Below, piece by piece: positions 1 to 6,828 of a stretch of DNA of 6,828 nt. Made by a program: the position numbers and the translations under genes. The stretch is from JALSIF01 sp026981635 [NCBI: bacterium] (lineage in GTDB: Bacteria; 4484-113; JALSIF01). The notes beneath the pieces were generated by a model that saw nothing but the letters and a program-made list of their open reading frames with translations, searched no databases and was not told where the DNA came from. The DNA lies in contig JALSIF010000007.1 of NCBI GenBank assembly GCA_026981635.1, positions 1 through 6,828 of the forward strand, written 5' to 3'. The stretch's first letter is position 1. The number at the start of each line of letters is the position of its first letter.

Positions 1-3000
1 GGCCCTGGTGCCAAGGATCAGGGGTGGGATGAGCCATTCGCTGGGCCGCTGGGCAGAAATAAGCAGTTCCTCCCCCAGTGCCCTGGTCAGTTCCCTTCCT
101 GCTGGATCACTAAAGAAGTCGGCATATCTCTCCACCCGGTTGGCCAGCTGGTGCTGGTGGTAGCCGCTTGACCTGCTTGATGCGCCCACATCCACCGTGA
201 GAGAGAGGATGAGCTTCTCCCTCGCCCGGGTCATGGCCACATAGAGCAGGCGGAGCTCCTCCTGGTTGAGGCGGAGGCGGTTTCGCTGGCGGATCAGGCT
301 CCTGATCATCGGGGCGTAGCTCACCCCGTTTTCCGCCACCAGCTCCATGGCGGTGCCCAGCTGGCGGTCAAAGATCACCTCGCGGTTGAGGTCGCTCTGG
401 TTGAAACTCTTGTTCAGGTCGGGCAGGATCACCACCGGGAACTCCAGCCCCTTGGCCTGGTGGATGGTCATGATGCGCACCGTATCCCCCGCCTCGCTGG
501 TAGAGAGCACCTCCTCCATCGCCTGGGTCTCAAGCCTCAGGCGCAGGTCCTCCAGGTAGCGGATGAAGCGGGTGAGGGAGTGGCCGCTTCCCTGAGCGAA
601 ACTCCTTGCTAGGGCGCGCAGCCGCTCAAGGTTTGCCCGCGCCGCCCAGGGCTGGGGGTAGGCGCTCACCAGCCGGGTGAGCCATCCCTCCCGCATGAGC
701 ATCCCCACAAGCTCGGGAAGCTCCAGACGAGCGGCCGCCTGCCGCCAGCGAAGGAGGGTGTCCAGGAAGTCCCTCACCTTTCTCACCAGCTCCTGGTCGG
801 GGGAGAAGCTGAACACCGACCGGCGCTCTCCCCTCAGCCCATCGGGCACCGCAAAGCCCTCCAGGTAGGGGGTGGAATCAATGCCTGCCGCTTCCAAGGC
901 ATTGATCAGGCAGAAGAAGAAGGAGTAGCGCTCCGGCAGGTTCATCTGAAGCTTGAGCAGGTCCGAGGGACTGAGGTCCCAGCGGGGCAGACGCAGGGCT
1001 GCCACTAGCGGGATCTCGTTTAGGGGGTTTTCCACCGCCAGCATAAGGCTTATGAGGTCCCTTACCTCGGGCCGCTCAAAGAAGTCGCCCGGGGTGGTCA
1101 GATGAGCGGGGATGCCCAGCTCCTCCAGGGCGCGCTGGAAGTAGATGGCTCGCTCCCTGACCGAGCGCATGAGGATGACGATGTCGCGTCTGGCCAGGGG
1201 GCGAAGCTCGTCACGCTCCTTGTCCCAGATGGGGAAGGGGTCTTTGAGTAGTTCATCTATCCGCCTGGCCACCGCCCGGGCCTCAAGCTCCAGATAGGAG
1301 GGCTCAAGGTCAGGGTGGGCCGGAACCACCAGCAGCTCAACCGGATGACTTTGGGGATAGGCCGGCTCCCTCTGGCAGAGCTCCTCGTAGCGGCGCTGGC
1401 CGAAGACCAGCCGGTCGGCCGGGGTAAAGAAGACCCCGCTCAGCCCAAGGCCAAAGAGGGGGGTAAAGAGGTGGTTTACCGCCGCCACGATCTCCCGCCG
1501 GCTGCGGTAGTTCTCGGTGAGATGGACCCGGTAGGTGGCTTTTTGCTTTAGCCTGGCGCTCCCGTCGGGGCTTGCCTCCTCGGCCTGCTCAAGCATCTGG
1601 CGGAAGATCTGGGGCTCGGCGTGGCGGAACTGATAGATGGACTGCTTGACATCCCCCACCGCAAAAAAGCCCCCTCCCTCGGCGAGGAGTCCAATCAGCT
1701 CGTGCTGGAGGGGGTCAATGTCCTGAAACTCGTCCACCAAGACGTAGCGAAAGCGGCGACGGTAGCGGGCGAGGACCTCCCCGTTTTGGGAAAACAGCCG
1801 GTGGGCGAGGATAAGCAGGTCCGACTGGTCCAGGTAGTTCAGGCGACGCTTGTGGAGGGAGTAGGCCCGGTCAAGGTCCTTGATGAGAAGGGCAAACTCC
1901 TCCTCTCGGAGGAGGTGATCTGAAAACTCCTCCCTAAGGTCCGAGAAGTCCGTCCTTATCAGAGAGGCAAGTTCCCTGAGCCAAGAACGTGTCTGCTGGT
2001 TTCCTCCATAAACCAGCTCCCTTATGCGTGTAAATGGTGCCCGGAAAAGATCGTCCAGCTCCTTGGGGATTCTGTCTACCTGCCCTCTCTTAGAGGTTCC
2101 AATCTTCCAGACCCAGTGATCAGAGGGGACCTGTCTAGCAAGGGAGGTTCTTAGCTGGCAGAAATTAAAGAAATCCGCTAGATCCTTCACCCTGAAGCTG
2201 GTTAGTGGCCTTACCACCCTGTCCAATTCATCCAGTCGCCGCCGGTCAACCTGCAAGGCGTGGACCTGAAAAAGCACTCTCAACCGCCTATACCAGGCCG
2301 AAAGGTGCCTCTGGTAGAGGTGGACCTGTTCCACCAAGGCCCCCTCCAGCCAGCGCCCCTCCTCGCCCAATTCGGCAGGGCTATCTGCGTGGACCAGGGC
2401 CCGGCGGCAGCGGGCCATCCGGTCAAGCCACCCCACTCCTTCAGGCAAGGTCCTCAGCCACTGGTAGGTGGAGATCAGCCGGTCGGCCAGGTCCTTCTCC
2501 CTTACCAGCTTGGCAAGCTCGCGGTAGAGGACATGGAAGCGGTGGGCGAGCTCCTCGTCCCGCTCGGCCTCGCCGAAGCGGCGCTCAATGAGCTGGCTGA
2601 TCAGCTCTCTTAGGATCAGGTTCTCCTCTCCCTCGGCAACAATGCGGAAGGTGGGGTCAATGTCCAGCTCCAGGTAGTTGTCGCGGATAACCCGGGCACA
2701 GAAGGAGTGGATGGTGGAGATCCAGGCGCGCTCAAGCTGGGCGCTGAGGCTTTCTAGCCCGGGTGCATGGACGGCGCGGGCGGCGGAAAAGATGCGCTCC
2801 TTAAGCTCCCCTGCCGCCTTGCGGGTAAATGTCACCACCAGGATCTCGTCAAGGCTCACCGGTTGCCCAACCGGGTTGCCTCCCAAACCGAGCAGGTTGA
2901 GCACCCGCTCCACCAGCACGGTGGTCTTGCCGGTGCCGGCGGCGGCGCTGACCAGGAAGTTGTGGGTGGCGTGGGAGGCGATGAAGGACTGCACCGGGTT

Positions 3001-3045
3001 CAACCGTCGGGAGGAGGGGGTAGAAGGCTGGCGCTTTCCCTTCAT
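1..3045 (-). CDS. addA: AddA, ATP-dependent helicase/nuclease subunit A (3' end beyond window)
   Basis: Motor subunit of the AddAB double-strand-break resection enzyme, a UvrD/RecB-type superfamily 1A 3'-5' helicase acting in the cytoplasm. The frame is open from ATG at 3045 to the window edge: 1015 residues, no stop. All helicase motifs are visible: Q-motif Gln19; Walker A AAAGTGKTT (34-42); motif Ia TFTRKAAGELKERI (72-85); motif Ib STIHSFC (110-116); motif II DEFQD (438-442); motif III VGDVKQSIYQFR (463-474); motif IV ENYRS (511-515); motif V TIHQAKGLEF (860-869); motif VI LYVAMTRAREK (934-944) with the ATP-contacting Arg940. Known AddA proteins are about 1200-1250 residues, so roughly 200-250 residues, including the RecB-family nuclease domain, lie beyond base 1. 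The start is fixed: an in-frame TGA (3054..3052) sits three codons upstream and the ATG shares ATGA with the addB stop. The longer motif spacing and the RecB-like motif sequences argue against UvrD or PcrA; the addB neighbour argues against RecB. Confidence 0.97.
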   Translation of the reverse strand, partial: MKGKRQPSTPSSRRLNPVQSFIASHATHNFLVSAAAGTGKTTVLVERVLNLLGLGGNPVGQPVSLDEILVVTFTRKAAGELKERIFSAARAVHAPGLESLSAQLERAWISTIHSFCARVIRDNYLELDIDPTFRIVAEGEENLILRELISQLIERRFGEAERDEELAHRFHVLYRELAKLVREKDLADRLISTYQWLRTLPEGVGWLDRMARCRRALVHADSPAELGEEGRWLEGALVEQVHLYQRHLSAWYRRLRVLFQVHALQVDRRRLDELDRVVRPLTSFRVKDLADFFNFCQLRTSLARQVPSDHWVWKIGTSKRGQVDRIPKELDDLFRAPFTRIRELVYGGNQQTRSWLRELASLIRTDFSDLREEFSDHLLREEEFALLIKDLDRAYSLHKRRLNYLDQSDLLILAHRLFSQNGEVLARYRRRFRYVLVDEFQDIDPLQHELIGLLAEGGGFFAVGDVKQSIYQFRHAEPQIFRQMLEQAEEASPDGSARLKQKATYRVHLTENYRSRREIVAAVNHLFTPLFGLGLSGVFFTPADRLVFGQRRYEELCQREPAYPQSHPVELLVVPAHPDLEPSYLELEARAVARRIDELLKDPFPIWDKERDELRPLARRDIVILMRSVRERAIYFQRALEELGIPAHLTTPGDFFERPEVRDLISLMLAVENPLNEIPLVAALRLPRWDLSPSDLLKLQMNLPERYSFFFCLINALEAAGIDSTPYLEGFAVPDGLRGERRSVFSFSPDQELVRKVRDFLDTLLRWRQAAARLELPELVGMLMREGWLTRLVSAYPQPWAARANLERLRALARSFAQGSGHSLTRFIRYLEDLRLRLETQAMEEVLSTSEAGDTVRIMTIHQAKGLEFPVVILPDLNKSFNQSDLNREVIFDRQLGTAMELVAENGVSYAPMIRSLIRQRNRLRLNQEELRLLYVAMTRAREKLILSLTVDVGASSRSSGYHQHQLANRVERYADFFSDPAGRELTRALGEELLISAQRPSEWLIPPLILGTRA
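3042..3045 (-). other. addB-addA ATGA start/stop overlap
   Basis: On the minus strand the bases ATGA contain both the addA start codon (3045..3043) and the addB stop codon TGA (3044..3042). Four-base overlaps of this type are typical of co-transcribed, translationally coupled genes whose products form one complex, as AddA and AddB do. Confidence 0.95.
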
Positions 3046-6000
3046 CTCACCTCACCCCCCGGCTGGTAGTCGGAAAGATCTCGCTTCCTGGCCACCCGGT
3101 AGGTGTGGGTCTGGCGCCAGTAGCGGCAGGCAAGCTGATAGGGACACCACTCGCAGGCCAGCTGGTTCCTCTGCCGGAGAGGCAGCGCCCCCACCCTCCC
3201 CTGAGCCAGGCAGTCGCCATACTCCACCAGGAACTCCTCGGTGAGGGCAATCAGCCGCTCAAAAGCCTCCTTCAGACCCCCCACCGACCTGGGACCGACC
3301 GCATTCTTGACCTTAAGGCGCACTTGGGCAGATGGGCTAATCGGGGTCACCTGGCCCTCAAAGGCCCGCTCAACCGGTCCCACTAGCTGGAAGGCGACTG
3401 CCTCCCCTCCTGCCTCTGAGCGTCCGTAGACCCGACTGGGACAGGGCCTCAGGAAGGCAAGTAGGCTTCCCACCGGAACAAGCTCCCCCTGTCTCGCCCT
3501 CTTCAGCCCCACCAGGTAGGAGGCGATCTGGAGCTTGAGACCGGCAAGCATCTCTTTCAGCAAGGACCCCTGAGCGGAGCGAAACTTGTAGTCCAAGACC
3601 AGAGCCGGCCTGGGGCCCTCTCCCTGCTCCGAGCCAACCACCAAAACGTCAATCCGGTCAAGCTTGCCCTCAATAAGAAGCCTCCACCCCTGCCTTTCCG
3701 TGAGTGGAAGGGTGAATGAGAGGGTGTCTTCAAATTCAACCGGGACAAACCCGGCCAGCTCTTCCTCCACCTTCCAGCGCTGGTGGGCCTCGGCGGAGAT
3801 GAAGTCGGCGATCTGCTCGTGGAGCCAGTGCTTGAGGCTCCTTACCCGGTCGCCCTCCTCCAGGAAGATGCCCCCCACCCTCTCGCTGGCCTCATGATCA
3901 ACTTCCCTGAGCAGATCAAGCACCGCCTGCCGGTCACGCAGTCTACGAGGGTCAAAGGTTCCGACCCGCCCCATCACCCGCCGGTAGGCCCCCTCCAGCA
4001 GGCGGTGGACATAGCTTCCCGCATCAAGTGGGTTTACCCCCAGCTCCTCCCGCTCCCTGAGGTGCAGCAGCCGATCGGCAAAGTGCTTAAAGGGGCAGTA
4101 GGCAAACTCCTCCAGGGCGGTCACCGAGGTACGCACCGTTTCCTCCGGGTAGAGGGAGTGAATCACCCCCGCATCAATGGTCAGTCTGGAAGGGTCTCTG
4201 ATCAGGGGAGCAAAGTGGACCGGAACTATCTCCGCCTCCTGCCTGAGCAGATGGGTCTCCTCCCGAAGCGAGGCGGGAAGGCCGGCAACCTCCCTTCCCT
4301 CCAGCAGCGCCATCAGCGCCATCAGGGAGAGGTCAAGCTCCTCGTCTAAGCGCTCCAGGGAGAGGTCGTCAAACACCCAGTTTCCCCTGGCCCTGGCCCC
4401 CAGCCAGGCTCCCAGCAGGAAGGGAAGCTCGTGGGGGGACTGGATGCTCTCCAGCTGCTGGCGGAGGCTGTAGGTTTCGGCGGCGGGCTGCTCCTCAACC
4501 CCTAGGTTCTCCCCCAGAAGGCCGGATAGCTCCAGGTGGTAGCTGGAGGGGGAAAGCTCCGTTCCGTCCACATCCACCAGCGGGCGGGTAAGCACCACCC
4601 CCTCGCTGGCCCTGGTCAGGGCAACGTAAAAGAAGTAGCGCTCGCCAAGCTGAAGCTCCTCGGGTAGCAGGCCAAACTTCTTCTCCCCGCTGGAGAGGGC
4701 CCTTCTCAGACTGGTATCCACCAGCCCTTCCTGGGTGAACTGGCGGGGAAACTCCCCCTCCACCAGGCCACCCACAATCACCCACCTAAGCTCCGGCACC
4801 CTTCCCCGCTGAACCTCGCTGACGAGGACCACATCCAGACCGTAGGGGATGGTGCCCAGGCGGTCGGCCTCCAGCCAGATGCGCACCATGGAGGAGAGCT
4901 CCTCCAAGGTGACCACCGCCCCACCGGCGATCTCCCTCAGGTCACCAAACAGGGAGGCAAGCTTCCCTAGAGCCTGGCGGTCCAGGGTGTCGCCTACCGG
5001 GATAGAGAGGGGCAGAGTGCGAAGGAGCTGAGCCAGATCCCACAGCCAGCCCTCAATTGACTTCGGCGAGTGGTTTTTAAGGTGGGAGCGGATGGGAGCT
5101 AGCACCATGTCCCTCACCCACTCAAAGGCCCCCGCCAGTGCAGCTATCTCTGCTTCGGTTCGCTTAGCGGACTTATCGCTCTCCTCCCCATCCAGCCCAT
5201 CCTCTTCTTCCTGGTCTTCCCCACTCCCTTTCTTAGGGGCAGCCTTGGAGACAAAGATGGGCGATCTCCTGAGGAGCTCGGCAAAGTCGTCGGCAAACCA
5301 TCTTTGCTGGTCTATCCCCAGACGCAGGGCTTCGTTCTCTACTAGGTCAACCTTAAGGGAGGGAATGTCAAGAAGGCCGCTTCTTAGCAGGTCCATTACC
5401 GACACCCGGGCAAAGTCGGTAAGCACCACTTCCAGTAGTGCACTTATGAAGTGGGGCAGGGGGCGGCTGGAGAGGGAGGGCTTGCGGTCCAGGTAGAAGG
5501 GGATCTTCCAGCTGCTAAAGATCTCCTGCACCAGCTCGTAGTAGGGCTCTGGGGAGCGGAGCAGGATGGCGATGTCGCGGTAGTTGAGTCCCTCTCTCCG
5601 GGTCCAGCGGTGAATCAGCCGGGCCCACAGCTCCACCTCCTGGATGCGGCTCTGGGTGGCATAGAGCTGGACTTCCTCGCATGTTGGTGGGAGTTTTTTC
5701 CCCTTGCCATCCATGGCCACCCCTCCCTGGGCGGCAAGCTGCTCAAGCATGAGCAAGGAGTAGCTGCGGAAGCGGGGCGGGGCATCGTCCCCTCGGGGAA
5801 GTTCAATCACCTTCCAGGAGAGGTCTCGGGCCGAGAAGCGGTCGGTGAGCCGATTCAGGGTCCTCAGGGTGGGATAGAAGGTCCACTCCGTCCGGCTTCT
5901 GATGGCACCGGCCCTTCCTTCTTGGCCTTGATCAATGACTAGCTTTCTCAAAGCTGGATCAAGGTTTAGGGATATCCAGAGCTCCCTTGCCCGGGCAGCA

Positions 6001-6695
6001 AGCTCCACCAGAATATCCAGCTCCACCTCGGTAAAGTCGGAGAAGTTGTCCACAAAGATGCTGGTCTGCCCGACTTCTTCCTCTTTCGCCACCACTTGGC
6101 GGACAAGCTCACCTAGCTCAGCCTGGTCCACCAGCCCCTCCTCCCTGAGGGCCTCCTCGTAGCTGCGGGCAAGCTCACTGATTAGCTCCACCGTCTCCTC
6201 GGCCTGCCGAACCTCTGCCTCCTCATTCATTCCTGAGCGGACAAGGCCAGAAAGCCTTGCCGGGGAGAGGTCCTCCGCCTTCCAGCCGAAGGCCCTGAGC
6301 TCATGGATGAGCTCGGCCAGCTCCAGGGAGAAGCCCACCCGGTCAACTCCCCGCTTGAAGCGATCAGGTAGCTTGCCCTCCCGCTCCAGCTCGCCTACGA
6401 GCCTCCTTACCAGGAGGGCTCTGCCCCGCTTGTCCAGCACCCGGTAGTGGGAGCCAAGCCGGGAGGAGATGAGCTCGTGGGCCAACCGGGCGAAGGTGAC
6501 CACCCTGGTTCCCAAAAGAACTCCCCGCCCCATCCGGGCAAGGAGCTGGCGCTCCGCCTCAAAGGAGAACTGATCGGGAACCAGGAGCCACTGGTGAGCA
6601 AGCGGGTCCGACGAAGCGCGCTCGGTGATGCGCTCAAGGATGAGATGGGTCTTGCCGCTGCCTGCCCGTCCGACTACTAGGTGGATCTCACCCAT
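3042..6695 (-). CDS. addB: AddB, ATP-dependent helicase-nuclease subunit B with Fe-S nuclease domain
   Basis: Partner subunit of AddA. In the family it carries an inactive helicase-like fold that reads Chi and a C-terminal nuclease cutting the 5'-ended strand. Full length at 1217 residues (B. subtilis AddB is 1166). Visible in order: Walker A GRAGSGKT (9-16); FVDNF (214-218) in the usual AddB D-x-F..F context; an acidic linker (488-516); a degenerate motif VI YVALTR (690-695); then the nuclease domain. That domain shows His897 in the GSYVHRLLE stretch, GKLDRID (1010-1016, Asp1013), DYK (1035-1037) and Gln1056-x3-Tyr1060, matching the RecB-family PD-(D/E)XK signature. Cys867 (YCPFKHF) with Cys1181, Cys1184 and Cys1190 reproduces the C...C-x2-C-x5-C iron-sulfur staple of Bacillus AddB, with nearly the same long spacing (314 versus about 320 residues). 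The start ATG has an in-frame TAG five codons upstream (6710..6708) and a strong Shine-Dalgarno. The stop overlaps the addA start. No catalytic residue looks missing. Confidence 0.97.
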   Translation of the reverse strand: MGEIHLVVGRAGSGKTHLILERITERASSDPLAHQWLLVPDQFSFEAERQLLARMGRGVLLGTRVVTFARLAHELISSRLGSHYRVLDKRGRALLVRRLVGELEREGKLPDRFKRGVDRVGFSLELAELIHELRAFGWKAEDLSPARLSGLVRSGMNEEAEVRQAEETVELISELARSYEEALREEGLVDQAELGELVRQVVAKEEEVGQTSIFVDNFSDFTEVELDILVELAARARELWISLNLDPALRKLVIDQGQEGRAGAIRSRTEWTFYPTLRTLNRLTDRFSARDLSWKVIELPRGDDAPPRFRSYSLLMLEQLAAQGGVAMDGKGKKLPPTCEEVQLYATQSRIQEVELWARLIHRWTRREGLNYRDIAILLRSPEPYYELVQEIFSSWKIPFYLDRKPSLSSRPLPHFISALLEVVLTDFARVSVMDLLRSGLLDIPSLKVDLVENEALRLGIDQQRWFADDFAELLRRSPIFVSKAAPKKGSGEDQEEEDGLDGEESDKSAKRTEAEIAALAGAFEWVRDMVLAPIRSHLKNHSPKSIEGWLWDLAQLLRTLPLSIPVGDTLDRQALGKLASLFGDLREIAGGAVVTLEELSSMVRIWLEADRLGTIPYGLDVVLVSEVQRGRVPELRWVIVGGLVEGEFPRQFTQEGLVDTSLRRALSSGEKKFGLLPEELQLGERYFFYVALTRASEGVVLTRPLVDVDGTELSPSSYHLELSGLLGENLGVEEQPAAETYSLRQQLESIQSPHELPFLLGAWLGARARGNWVFDDLSLERLDEELDLSLMALMALLEGREVAGLPASLREETHLLRQEAEIVPVHFAPLIRDPSRLTIDAGVIHSLYPEETVRTSVTALEEFAYCPFKHFADRLLHLREREELGVNPLDAGSYVHRLLEGAYRRVMGRVGTFDPRRLRDRQAVLDLLREVDHEASERVGGIFLEEGDRVRSLKHWLHEQIADFISAEAHQRWKVEEELAGFVPVEFEDTLSFTLPLTERQGWRLLIEGKLDRIDVLVVGSEQGEGPRPALVLDYKFRSAQGSLLKEMLAGLKLQIASYLVGLKRARQGELVPVGSLLAFLRPCPSRVYGRSEAGGEAVAFQLVGPVERAFEGQVTPISPSAQVRLKVKNAVGPRSVGGLKEAFERLIALTEEFLVEYGDCLAQGRVGALPLRQRNQLACEWCPYQLACRYWRQTHTYRVARKRDLSDYQPGGEVR
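3047..3053 (-). promoter_or_regulatory. Ribosome binding site of addA inside the addB 3' end
   Basis: GAGGTGA, a direct match to part of the anti-Shine-Dalgarno complement, lies within the last codons of addB and its GAGG part ends 4 bases before the addA ATG. The addB codons for its last residues (GGEVR) therefore double as the addA ribosome binding site. This fits translational coupling: ribosomes finishing addB can restart on the overlapping ATG. Confidence 0.7.
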
Positions 6696-6698
6696 CTG

Positions 6699-6707
6699 CC
6701 TCCCCTT
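6699..6707 (-). promoter_or_regulatory. Ribosome binding site of addB
   Basis: The purine run AAGGGGAGG lies just before the addB ATG. Its GGAGG core ends 3 bases from the start codon, while the overlapping AAGGGG ends 6 bases away, which is a more usual spacing. With the in-frame TAG slightly further upstream it fixes the addB start at 6695. Confidence 0.75.
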
Positions 6708-6710
6708 CTA

Positions 6711-6800
6711 GACTTCATACAGTTATTCAATACTACCATGAGAAGAAAACTTAGCATTTTCTTTTGTCAAAAATATCTCCTTTTTATCACCTGCTTTAAG
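6711..6800. other. AT-rich upstream region of addB
   Basis: This stretch has 27 G/C in 90 bases by hand count (30%), against 60-70% in most of addB and addA. I read it as mostly non-coding and promoter-bearing. It is not cleanly gene-free: on the minus strand one frame stays open from the window edge (6827) to a TAA at 6725..6723 (34 sense codons), and another frame ends at TAA 6798..6796 exactly where the GC content falls. On the plus strand an ATG at 6738 stays open to the edge but has no Shine-Dalgarno. I see no hairpin followed by a T-run, so no intrinsic terminator is called. Confidence 0.5.
6730..6738 (-). promoter_or_regulatory. Candidate extended -10 promoter for addBA
   Basis: TGGTAGTAT on the minus strand fits an extended -10 element (TGn followed by a hexamer matching TATAAT at 4 of 6 positions). 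Transcription would start near 6723 and give a leader of about 28 bases before the addB ATG. The hexamer 17 bases upstream is poor (AATGCT), so only the extended TG supports it. A perfect TTGACA at 6770..6765 is too far from it (29 bases) and has no good -10 hexamer 16-18 bases downstream. The AT-rich setting suits a promoter but also makes chance matches common. Confidence 0.3.
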
Positions 6801-6828
6801 CTCTATACTGATCAGCCAGCGATGGGTC

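Noticed and set aside
1-3045. RecB or UvrD/PcrA instead of AddA
   Set aside because: The adjacent overlapping AddB with the Fe-S nuclease signature, and the AddA-like motif spacing (motif V near 860, motif VI near 940), identify AddA.
2678-3244. Plus-strand open frame of 188 codons over the addA/addB junction
   Set aside because: It lies antisense to two strongly supported genes, is rich in Arg, Ser and Pro as mirror frames of GC-rich genes are, and shows no recognisable domain.
3783-4349. Plus-strand open frame of 188 codons antisense to addB
   Set aside because: It is a shadow of the addB codon pattern over the first Fe-S cysteine and nuclease region; no motif was seen in its translation.
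5451-5942. Plus-strand open frame of 163 codons antisense to addB
   Set aside because: Antisense to conserved AddB sequence; the absence of stops follows from the high GC content.
6765-6770. Perfect TTGACA as the -35 of the addB promoter
   Set aside because: The hexamers 16-18 bases downstream (such as TTCTTC) do not resemble a -10 box, and the sequence overlaps a possible TTG-start ORF.
6808-6815. Perfect 8-base palindrome CTGATCAG as an operator
   Set aside because: Too short to be significant alone, has no second copy nearby, and may lie inside a coding frame.
6738-6828. Plus-strand ATG frame open to the edge, beginning MRRKLSIFF, like a signal peptide
   Set aside because: No Shine-Dalgarno precedes the ATG, the frame lies in the AT-rich region, and two minus-strand frames overlap it. 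The hydrophobic look is expected from a T-rich stretch.
1-6828. Many AGCGG/CCGCT pentamers as functional Chi sites
   Set aside because: They occur on both strands at a rate that GC-rich coding DNA would give anyway, and the Chi of this organism is not known; no skew can be judged from one window.

Overview
The window holds one transcription unit on the minus strand. It encodes the two subunits of an AddAB-type (RexAB-type) helicase-nuclease, the enzyme that processes double-strand DNA breaks for RecA-dependent recombination in many Firmicutes and other bacteria lacking RecBCD. The complete addB gene (1217 codons) fills 6695..3042. addA begins on the last bases of addB (ATGA overlap at 3045..3042) and runs off the left edge after 1015 codons, so its C-terminal nuclease domain lies outside the window. 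I see no tRNA, rRNA, CRISPR array, insertion sequence or recombination site.

Organism: the coding DNA is GC-rich (one 60-base block near 2550 counts 72% GC), with heavy use of GAG, CTG, AGG and CGC codons. The addB-addA order is that of Bacillus and Clostridia. AddB carries the four-cysteine iron-sulfur nuclease arrangement known from Bacillus subtilis. A moderately high-GC Firmicute, perhaps thermophilic given the Glu/Arg-rich proteins, is a reasonable guess. The sequence does not allow a genus.

Layout: 1-3045 is addA without its 3' end; it contains helicase motifs I, Ia, Ib, II, III, IV, V and VI. 3042-6695 is addB, with an N-terminal Walker A, a degenerate helicase-like core, an unusual acidic linker near residues 488-516, and a C-terminal Fe-S nuclease domain. 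6696-6828 is the upstream region. Its 6711-6800 part drops to 30% GC (27 of 90 by hand count) and probably holds the promoter. The last ~30 bases return to about 54% GC and may be the end of another minus-strand gene.

How the parts work together: AddA supplies the ATP-driven 3'-5' motor and, from its missing C-terminus, one nuclease. AddB supplies the second nuclease and the surface that recognises Chi, and the two form a heterodimer. Overlapping genes fit a 1:1 complex. I found no previously undescribed system. The observations worth a second look are the AddB acidic linker, a local GC dip inside addA, and the unresolved AT-rich leader upstream of addB.
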